Part shown: one piece after another, positions 40,021 to 50,000 of the stretch | Numbering within the stretch: position 1 is the stretch's first letter | Layout of the letters: each line of letters starts with the position of its first letter | DNA from: Bombus terrestris | Taxonomy: Eukaryota; Arthropoda; Insecta; Hymenoptera; Apidae | Direction: 5' to 3' | Assembly: GCF_910591885.1 (NCBI RefSeq) | Contig: NW_025963598.1 | Location: forward strand, 186,001-250,000 | Length of the DNA stretch: 64,000 nt | Notes under the pieces: model-generated | Seen by the model: only the letters and a program-made list of their open reading frames with translations | Databases searched by the model: none | Told to the model about the DNA's origin: nothing | Made by a program: the position numbers and the translations under genes

Positions 40021-41300
40021 GTTTCATACGTTGTCCCACGTTGTCCCACGTTGTCCCACGGTGTCCAACGATGTCCAACGGTGTCCAACGGTGTCCAACG
40101 GTGTCCAACGGTGTCCCACGTTGTCCCACGTTGTCCCACGTTGTCCCACGTTGTCCCACGTTGTCCAACGATGTCCAACGGTGTCCCACGTTGTCCCACG
40201 TTGTCCCACGATGTCCCACGTTGTCCCACGTTGTCCCACGTTGTCCCACGTTGTCCCACGTTGTCCCACGTTGTCCCACGTTGTCCCACGTTGTCCCACG
40301 TTGTCCCACGTTGTCCCACGTTGTCCCACGTTGTCCCACGTTGTCCCACGTTGTCCCACGGTGTCCAACGATGTCCAACGGTGTCCCACGTTGTCCAACG
40401 GTGTCCCACGTTGTCCCACGTTGTCCCACGTTGTCCCACGTTGTCCCACGTTGTCCCACGTTGTCCCACGTTGTCCCACGTTGTCCCACGTTGTCCCACG
40501 TTGTCCCACGTTGTCCCACGTTGTCCCACGTTGTCCCACGGTGTCCAACGATGTCCAACGGTGTCCAACGGTGTCCCACGGTGTCCAACGGTGTCCCACG
40601 TTGTCCCACGTTGTCCCACGTTGTCCCACGTTGTCCCACGTTGTCCCACGTTGTCCCACGTTGTCCCACGTTGTCCAACGATGTCCAACGGTGTCCCACG
40701 TTGTCCCACGTTGTTCCATGGTTTCCCACGTTGTCCCACGTTGTCCCACGTTGTCCCACGTTGTCCCACGTTGTCCCACGGTGTCCAACGATGTCCAACG
40801 GTGTCCCACGTTGTCCCACGTTGTCCCACGTTGTCCCACGTTGTCCCACGATGTCCCACGTTGTCCCACGTTGTCCCACGTTGTCCCACGTTGTCCCACG
40901 TTGTCCCACGTTGTCCCACGTTGTCCCACGTTGTCCCACGTTGTCCCACGTTGTCCCACGTTGTCCCACGTTGTCCCACGTTGTCCCACGTTGTCCCACG
41001 GTGTCCAAAGATGTCCAACGGTGTCCAACGGTGTCCCACGGTGTCCAACGGTGTCCCACGTTGTCCCACGTTGTCCCACGTTGTCCCACGTTGTCCCACG
41101 TTGTCCCACGTTGTCCCACGTTGTCCCACGGTGTCCAAAGATGTCCAACGGTGTCCAACGGTGTCCCACGGTGTCCAACGGTGTCCCACGTTGTCCCACG
41201 TTGTCCCACGTTGTCCCACGTTGTCCCACGTTGTCCCACGTTGTCCCACGTTGTCCAACGATGTCCAACGGTGTCCCACGTTGTCCCACGTTGTTCCATG
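40021..41300 (+). repeat. HOR copy H7, truncated (1,280 bp)
   Basis: A short fragment between the GTTTCATACG markers at 40,021 and 41,301. It has early HOR sequence, then joins to HOR-end material (TTGTTCCATG 40,711; GTGTCCAAAG 41,001 and 41,131). The opening marker is preceded by TTGTCCCATG instead of TTGTTCCATG, which is unique among the markers. The middle and the CCAACG-rich block are missing. Confidence 0.8.
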
Positions 41301-44300
41301 GTTTCATACGTTGTTCCATGGTTTCATACGTTGTCCCACGTTGTCCCACGTTGTCCCACGGTGTCCAACGATGTCCAACGGTGTCCAACGGTGTCCAACG
41401 GTGTCCAACGGTGTCCCACGTTGTCCCACGTTGTCCCACGTTGTCCCACGTTGTCCCACGTTGTCCAACGATGTCCAACGGTGTCCCACGTTGTCCCACG
41501 TTGTCCCACGATGTCCCACGTTGTCCCACGTTGTCCAACGGTGTCCAACGGTGTCCCACGGTGTCCAACGGTGTCCCACGTTGTCCCACGTTGTCCCACG
41601 TTGTCCCACGTTGTCCCACGTTGTCCCACGTTGTCCCACGTTGTCCCACGTTGTCCCACGTTGTCCCACGTTGTCCCACGTTGTCCCACGGTGTCCAACG
41701 GTGTCCAACGATGTCCCACGTTGTCCCACGTTGTCCCACGTTGTCCCACGATGTCCCACGTTGTCCCACGTTGTCCCACGTTGTCCCACGGTGTCCAACG
41801 ATGTCCAGCGGTGTCCAACGGTGTCCCACGGTGTCCAACGGTGTCCCACGTTGTCCCACGTTGTCCCACGTTGTCCCACGTTGTCCCACGTTGTCCCACG
41901 ATGTCCCACGTTGTCCCACGTTGTCCGACGTTGTCCCACGTTGTCCCACGGTGTCCAACGATGTCCAACGATGTCCAACGGTGTCCCACGTTGTCCCACG
42001 TTGTTCCATGGTTTCCCACGTTGTCCCACGTTGTCCCACGTTGTCCCACGTTGTCCCACGTTGTCCCACGTTGTCCCACGTTGTCCCACGTTGTCCCACG
42101 GTGTCCAACGATGTCCAACGGTGTCCAGCGATGTCCAACGGTGTCCCACGTTGTCCCACGTTTTCCCACGTTGTCCCACGTTGTCCCACGGTGTCCAACG
42201 GTGTCCAGCGATGTCCAACGGTGTCCCACGTTGTCCCACGGTGTCCAACGATGTCCAACGATGTCCAACGGTGTCCCACGTTGTCCCACGTTGTTCCATG
42301 GTTTCCCACGTTGTCCCGCGTTGTCCCACGTTGTCCCACGTTGTCCCACGTTGTCCCACGTTGTCCCACGTTGTCCCACGTTGTCCAACGATGTCCAACG
42401 GTGTCCCACGTTGTCCCACGTTGTTCCATGGTTTCCCACGTTGTCCCACGTTGTCCCACGTTGTCCCACGTTGTCCCACGTTGTCCCACGTTGTCCCACG
42501 GTGTCCAACGATGTCCAACGGTGTCCCACGTTGTCCCACGTTGTCCCACGTTGTCCCACGTTGTCCCACGTTGTCCCACGATGTCCCACGTTGTCCCACG
42601 TTGTCCCACGTTGTCCCACGTTGTCCCACGTTGTCCCACGTTGTCCCACGTTGTCCCACGTGGTCCCAAGTTGTCCCACGTTGTCCCACGGTGTCCAACG
42701 ATGTCCAACGGTGTCCCACGTTGTCCAACGGTGTCCCACGTTGTCCCACGTTGTCCCACGTTGTCCCACGTTGTCCCACGATGTCCCACGTTGTCCCACG
42801 TTGTCCCACGTTGTCCCACGTTGTCCCACGTTGTCCCACGTTGTCCCACGTTGTCCCACGTTGTCCCACGTTGTCCCACGTTGTCCCACGTTGTCCCACG
42901 GTGTCCAACGATGTCCAACGGTGTCCAACGGTGTCCCACGGTGTCCAACGGTGTCCCACGTTGTCCCACGTTGTCCCACGTTGTCCCACGTTGTCCCACG
43001 TTGTCCCACGTTGTCCCACGTTGTCCAACGATGTCCAACGGTGTCCCACGTTGTCCCACGTTGTTCCATGGTTTCCCACGTTGTCCCACGTTGTCCCACG
43101 TTGTCCCACGTTGTCCCACGGTGTCCAACGTTGTCCCACGTTGTTCCATGGTTTCCCACGTTGTCCCACGTTGTCCCACGTTGTCCCACGTTGTCCCACG
43201 GTGTCCAACGATGTCCAACGGTGTCCCACGTTGTCCCACGTTGTCCCACGTTGTCCCACGTTGTCCCACGATGTCCCACGTTGTCCCACGTTGTCCCACG
43301 TTGTCCCACGTTGTCCCACGTTGTCCCACGTTGTCCCACGTTGTCCCACGTGGTCCCACGTTGTCCCACGTTGTCCCACGGTGTCCAACGATGTCCCACG
43401 TTGTCCCACGTTGTCCCACGTTGTCCCACGATGTCCCACGTTGTCCCACGTTGTCCCACGTTGTCCGACGTTGTCCCACGTTGTCCCACGTTGTCCCACG
43501 TTGTCCCACGTTGTCCCACGTTGTCCCACGGTGTCCAACGATGTCCAACGGTGTCCAACGGTGTCCTACGGTGTCCAACGGTGTCCCACGTTGTCCCACG
43601 TTGTCCCACGTTGTCCCACTTTGTCCCACGTTGTCCCACGTTGTCCCACGTTGTCCAACGATGTCCAACGGTGTCCCACGTTGTCCCACGTTGTTCCATG
43701 GTTTCCCACGTTGTCCCACGTTGTCCCACGTTGTCCCACGGTGTCCAACGTTGTCCCACGTTGTTCCATGGTTTCCCACGTTGTCCCACGTTGTCCCACG
43801 TTGTCCAACGATGTCCAACGGTGTCCAACGGTGTCCCACGGTGTCCAACGGTGTCCCACGTTGTCCCACGTTGTCCCACGTTGTCCCACGTTGTCCCACG
43901 TTGTCCCACGTTGTCCCACGTTGTCCAACGATGTCCAACGGTGTCCCACGTTGTCCCACGTTGTTCCATGGTTTCCCACGTTGTCCCACGTTGTCCCACG
44001 TTGTCCCACGTTGTCCCACGATGTCCCACGTTGTCCCACGTTGTCCCACGTTGTCCCACGTTGTCCCACGTTGTCCCACGTTGTCCCACGTTGTCCCACG
44101 GTGTCCAACGATGTCCAACGGTGTCCAACGGTGTCCCACGTTGTCCAACGGTGTCCCACGTTGTCCCACGTTGTCCCACGTTGTCCCACGTTGTCCCACG
44201 TTGTCCCACGTTGTCCCACGTTGTCCCACGTTGTCCCACGTTGTCCCACGTTGTCCCACGTTGTCCCACGTTGTCCCACGTTGTCCCACGTTGTCCCACG

Positions 44301-46330
44301 GTGTCCAACGATGTCCAACGATGTCCAACGGTGTCCCACGTTGTCCCACGTTGTTCCATGGTTTCCCACGTTGTCCCACGTTGTCCCACGTTGTCCCACG
44401 GTGTCCAACGATGTCCAACGGTGTCCAACGGTGTCCAACGGTGTCCAACGGTGTCCCACGTTGTCCCACGTTGTCCCACGTTGTCCCACGGTGTCCAACG
44501 ATGTCCAACGGTGTCCCACGTTGTCCCACGTTGTCCCACGTTGTCCCACGTTGTCCCACGTTGTCCCACGATGTCCCACGTTGTCCCACGTTGTCCCACG
44601 TTGTCCCACGTTGTCCCACGGTGTCCAACGATGTCCAACGGTGTCCAACGGTGTCCAACGGTGTCCAACGGTGTCCCAAGTTGTCCCACGTTGTCCCACG
44701 TTGTCCCACGGTGTCCAACGATGTCCAACGGTGTCCCACGTTATCCCACGGTGTCCAACGATGTCCAACGGTGTCCCACGTTGTCCAACGGTGTCCCACG
44801 TTGTCCAACGGTGTCCCACGTTGTCCCACGTTGTCCCACGTTGTCCCACGTTGTCCCACGTTGTCCCACGTTGTCCCACGTTGTCCCACGTTGTCCCACG
44901 TTGTCCCACGTTGTCCCACGTTGTCCCACGTTGTCCCACGGTGTCCAACGATGTCCAACGGTGTCCAACGGTGTCCCACGGTGTCCAACGGTGTCCCACG
45001 TTGTCCCACGTTGTCCCACGTTGTCCCACGGTGTCCCACGTTGTCCCACGTTGTCCAACGATGTCCAACGGTGTCCCACGTTGTCCCACGTTGTTCCATG
45101 GTTTCCCACGTTGTCCCACGTTGTCCCACGTTGTCCCACGGTGTCCAACGATGTCCAACGATGTCCAACGGTGTCCCACGATGTCCAACGATGTCCAACG
45201 ATGTCCAACGGTGTCCAACGATGTCCAACGGTGTCCAACGATGTCCAACGATGTCCAACGGTGTCCCACGATGTCCAACGATGTCCAACGATGTCCAACG
45301 GTGTCCAACGGTGTCCAACGGTGTCCCACGGTGTCCAACGGTGTCCCACGTTGTCCCACGTTGTCCCACGTTGTCCCACGTTGTCCCACGTTGTCCCACG
45401 TTGTCCCACGTTGTCCCACGTTGTCCCACGGTGTCCAACGATGTCCAACGGTGTCCCACGTTGTCCAACGGTGTCCCACGTTGTCCCACGTTGTCCCACG
45501 TTGTCCCACGTTGTCCCACGTTGTCCCACGTTGTCCCACGTTGTCCCACGATGTCCCACGTTGTCCCACGTTGTCCCACGTTGTCCCACGTTGTCCCACG
45601 TTGTCCCACGTTGTCCCACGTTGTCCCACGTTGTCCCACGTTGTCCAACGATGTCCAACGGTGTCCCACGTTGTCCCACGTTGTTCCATGGTTTCCCACG
45701 TTGTCCCACGTTGTCCCACGTTGTCCCACGTTGTCCCACGTTGTCCCACGGTGTCCAACGATGTCCAACGGTGTCCCACGTTGTCCCACGTTGTCCCACG
45801 TTGTCCCACGTTGTCCCACGTTGTCCCACGATGTCCCACGTTGTCCCACGTTGTCCCACGTTGTCCCACGTTGTCCCACGTTGTCCCACGTTGTCCCACG
45901 TTGTCCCACGTGGTCCCACGTTGTCCCACGTTGTCCCACGGTGTCCAACGATGTCCAACGGTGTCCCACGTTGTCCAACGGTGTCCCACGTTGTCCCACG
46001 TTGTCCCACGTTGTCCCACGTTGTCCCACGTTGTCCCACGTTGTCCCACGTTGTCCCACGTTGTCCCACGTTGTCCCACGTTGTCCCACGTTGTCCCACG
46101 TTGTCCCACGTTGTCCCACGTTGTCCCACGTGGTCCCACGTTGTCCCACGTTGTCCCACGGTGTCCAAAGATGTCCAACGGTGTCCAACGGTGTCCCACG
46201 GTGTCCAACGGTGTCCCACGTTGTCCCACGTTGTCCCACGTTGTCCCACGTTGTCCCACGTTGTCCCACGTTGTCCCACGTTGTCCAACGATGTCCAACG
46301 GTGTCCCACGTTGTCCCACGTTGTTCCATG
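41301..46330 (+). repeat. HOR copy H8 (5,030 bp)
   Basis: Opened by a doubled marker (GTTTCATACG 41,301 and 41,321). Offset by about 8.1 kb from H6 until about 43,960, then by 7,770 bp, then by about 6,300 bp, so two blocks of units are lost relative to H6. Landmarks are TTGTCCGACG 41,921 and 43,461; TTTTCCCACG 42,161; TTGTTCCATG 42,291 and 42,421; pairs 43,061/43,141 and 43,691/43,761; GTGTCCTACG 43,561; GTGTCCCAAG 44,671; block at 45,141; GTGTCCAAAG 46,161. Confidence 0.8.
45141..45350 (+). repeat. CCAACG-rich block 11 (21 units), last copy
   Basis: Standard 210-bp block 50 bp after TTGTTCCATG at 45,091, in H8. It is the last such block: I found none in the remaining 18.6 kb. Confidence 0.9.
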
Positions 46331-48440
46331 GTTTCATACGTTGTCCCACGGTGTCCAACGATGTCCAACGGTGTCCAACGGTGTCCAACGGTGTCCAACG
46401 GTGTCCCACGTTGTCCCACGTTGTCCCACGTTGTCCCACGTTGTCCCACGTTGTCCAACGATGTCCAACGGTGTCCCACGTTGTCCCACGTTGTCCCACG
46501 ATGTCCCACGTTGTCCCACGTTGTCCCACGTTGTCCCACGTTGTCCCACGTTGTCCCACGTTGTCCCACGTTGTCCCACGTTGTCCCACGTTGTCCCACG
46601 TTGTCCCACGTTGTCCCACGTTGTCCCACGTTGTCCCACGTTGTCCCACGGTGTCCAACGGTGTCCAACGATGTCCCACGTTGTCCCACGTTGTCCCACG
46701 TTGTCCCACGATGTCCCACGTTGTCCCACGTTGTCCCACGTTGTCCCACGTTGTCCCACGGTGTCCAACGATGTCCAACGGTGTCCAACGGTGTCCCACG
46801 GTGTCCAACGGTGTCCCACGTTGTCCCACGTTGTCCCACGTTGTCCCACGTTGTCCCACGTTGTCCCACGATGTCCCACGTTGTCCCACGTTGTCCGACG
46901 TTGTCCCACGTTGTCCCACGTTGTCCCACGTTGTCCCACGGTGTCCAACGATGTCCAACGATGTCCAACGGTGTCCCACGTTGTCCCACGTTGTTCCATG
47001 GTTTCCCACGTTGTCCCACGTTGTCCCACGTTGTCCCACGTTGTCCCACGTTGTCCCACGTTGTCCCACGTTGTCCCACGTTGTCCCACGGTGTCCAACG
47101 ATGTCCAACGGTGTCCAGCGATGTCCAACGGTGTCCCACGTTGTCCCACGTTTTCCCACGTTGTCCCACGTTGTCCCACGGTGTCCAACGGTGTCCAGCG
47201 ATGTCCAACGGTGTCCCACGTTGTCCCACGGTGTCCAACGATGTCCAACGATGTCCAACGGTGTCCCACGTTGTCCCACGTTGTTCCATGGTTTCCCACG
47301 TTGTCCCACGTTGTCCCGCGTTGTCCCACGTTGTCCCACGTTGTCCCACGTTGTCCCACGTTGTCCCACGTTGTCCCACGTTGTCCAACGATGTCCAACG
47401 GTGTCCCACGTTGTCCCACGTTGTTCCATGGTTTCCCACGTTGTCCCACGTTGTCCCACGTTGTCCCACGTTGTCCCACGTTGTCCCACGTTGTTCCACG
47501 GTGTCCAACGATGTCCAACGGTGTCCCACGTTGTCCCACGTTGTCCCACGTTGTCCCACGTTGTCCCACGTTGTCCTACGATGTCCCACGTTGTCCCACG
47601 TTGTCCCACGTTGTCCCACGTTGTCCCACGTTGTCCCACGTTGTCCCACGTGGTCCCAAGTTGTCCCACGTTGTCCCACGGTGTCCAACGATGTCCAACG
47701 GTGTCCCACGTTGTCCAACGGTGTCCCACGTTGTCCCACGTTGTCCCACGTTGTCCCACGTTGTCCCACGATGTCCCACGTTGTCCCACGTTGTCCCACG
47801 TTGTCCCACGTTGTCCCACGTTGTCCCACGTTGTCCCACGTTGTCCCACGTTGTCCCACGTTGTCCCACGTTGTCCCACGTTGTCCCACGTTGTCCCACG
47901 TTGTCCCACGTTGTCCCACGTTGTCCCACGTTGTCCCACGTTGTCCCACGTTGTCCCACGTTGTCCCACGTTGTCCCACGGTGTCCAACGATGTCCAACG
48001 GTGTCCCACGTTGTCCCACGTTGTCCCACGTTGTCCCACGTTGTCCCACGATGTCCCACGTTGTCCCACGTTGTCCCACGTTGTCCCACGTTGTCCCACG
48101 TTGTCCCACGTTGTCCCACGTTGTCCCACGTTGTCCCACGTTGTCCCACGTTGTCCCACGTTGTCCCACGTTGTCCCACGTTGTCCCACGTTGTCCCACG
48201 GTGTCCAACGATGTCCAACGGTGTCCAACGGTGTCCCACGGTGTCCAACGGTGTCCCACGTTGTCCCACGTTGTCCCACGTTGTCCCACGTTGTCCCACG
48301 TTGTCCCACGTTGTCCCACGTTGTCCAACGATGTCCAACGGTGTCCCACGTTGTCCCACGTTGTTCCATGGTTTCCCACGTTGTCCCACGTTGTCCCACG
48401 TTGTCCCACGGTGTCCAACGTTGTCCCACGTTGTTCCATG
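46331..48440 (+). repeat. HOR copy H9, partial
   Basis: Opened by the last GTTTCATACG (46,331). The order follows the HOR for about 2.1 kb: TTGTCCGACG 46,891; TTTTCCCACG 47,151; TTGTTCCATG 47,281 and 47,421; TTGTCCTACG 47,571; pair 48,361/48,431. It has the TTGTCCTACG of the H2/H3/H4 subfamily but the plain GTGTCCCACG at 47,701 where those copies read GTGACCCACG or GTAACCCACG, so it looks like an early branch. Downstream the pattern changes to the right-hand domain. Confidence 0.75.
47781..47980 (+). repeat. Run of 20 pure consensus units
   Basis: Twenty consecutive TTGTCCCACG units, the longest uninterrupted consensus run I noticed. Other long runs are 16 units at 3,121-3,280 and 15 units at 1,921-2,070. 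Such runs give the clearest GGG-N7 spacing on the opposite strand. Confidence 0.9.
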
Positions 48441-50000
48441 GTTTCCCACGTTGTCCCACGTTGTCCCACGTTGTCCAACGATGTCCAACGGTGTCCAACG
48501 GTGTCCCACGGTGTCCAACGGTGTCCCACGTTGTCCCACGTTGTCCCACGTTGTCCCACGTTGTCCCACGTTGTCCCACGTTGTCCAACGATGTCCAACG
48601 GTGTCCCACGTTGTCCCACGTTGTCCCACGATGTCCCACGTTGTCCCACGTCGTCCCACGTTGTCCCACGTTGTCCCACGTTGTCCCACGTTGTCCCACG
48701 TTGTCCCACGTTGTCCCACGTTGTCCCACGTTGTCCCACGTTGTCCCACGTTGTCCCACGTTGTCCCACGGTGTCCAACGGTGTCCAACGATGTCCCACG
48801 TTGTCCCACGTTGTCCCACGTTGTCCCACGATGTCCCACGTTGTCCCACGTTGTCCCACGTTGTCCCACGTTGTCCCACGGTGTCCAACGATGTCCAACG
48901 GTGTCCAACGGTGTCCCACGGTGTCCAACGGTGTCCCACGTTGTCCCACGTTGTCCCACGTTGTCCCACGTTGTCCCACGTTGTCCCACGATGTCCCACG
49001 TTGTCCCACGTTGTCCGACGTTGTCCCACGTTGTCCGACGTTGTCCCACGTTGTCCCACGTTGTCCCACGTTGTCCCACGGTGTCCAACGATGTCCAACG
49101 ATGTCCAACGGTGTCCCACGTTTTCCCACGTTGTCCCACGTTGTCCCACGTTGTCCCACGGTGTCCAACGATGTCCAACGATGTCCAACGGTGTCCCACG
49201 TTGTCCCACGTTGTTCCATGGTTTCCCACGTTGTCCCACGTTGTCCCACGTTGTCCCACGTTGTCCCACGTTGTCCCACGTTGTCCCACGTTGTCCCACG
49301 TTGTCCCACGTTGTCCCACGGTGTCCAACGATGTCCAACGGTGTCCAGCGATGTCCAACGGTGTCCCACGTTGTCCCACGTTTTCCCACGTTGTCCCACG
49401 TTGTCCCACGGTGTCCAACGGTGTCCAGCGATGTCCAACGGTGTCCCACGTTGTCCCACGTTTTCCCACGTTGTCCCACGTTGTCCCACGGTGTCCAACG
49501 ATGTCCAACGATGTCCAACGGTGTCCCACGTTGTCCCACGTTGTTCCATGGTTTCCCACGTTGTCCCACGTTGTCCCACGTTGTCCCACGTTGTCCCACG
49601 TTGTCCCACGTTGTCCCACGGTGTCCAACGATGTCCAACGGTGTCCCACGTTGTCCCACGTTGTCCCACGTTGTCCCACGTTGTCCCACGTTGTCCCACG
49701 ATGTCCCACGTTGTCCCACGTTGTCCCACGTTGTCCCACGTTGTCCCACGTTGTCCCACGTTGTCCCACGTGGTCCCACGTTGTCCCACGTTGTCCCACG
49801 GTGTCCAACGATGTCCAACGGTGTCCCACGTTGTCCAACGGTGTCCCACGTTGTCCCACGTTGTCCCACGTTGTCCCACGTTGTCCCACGTTGTCCCACG
49901 TTGTTCCATGGTTTCCCACGTTGTCCCACGTTGTCCCACGTTGTCCCACGTTGTCCCACGTTGTCCCACGTTGTCCCACGGTGTCCAACGATGTCCAACG

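Noticed and set aside
9741..46340. Transposon insertion or target-site duplications at the GTTTCATACG markers
   Set aside because: The markers are substituted monomers in full 10-bp phase, with no extra sequence, terminal repeats or coding capacity.
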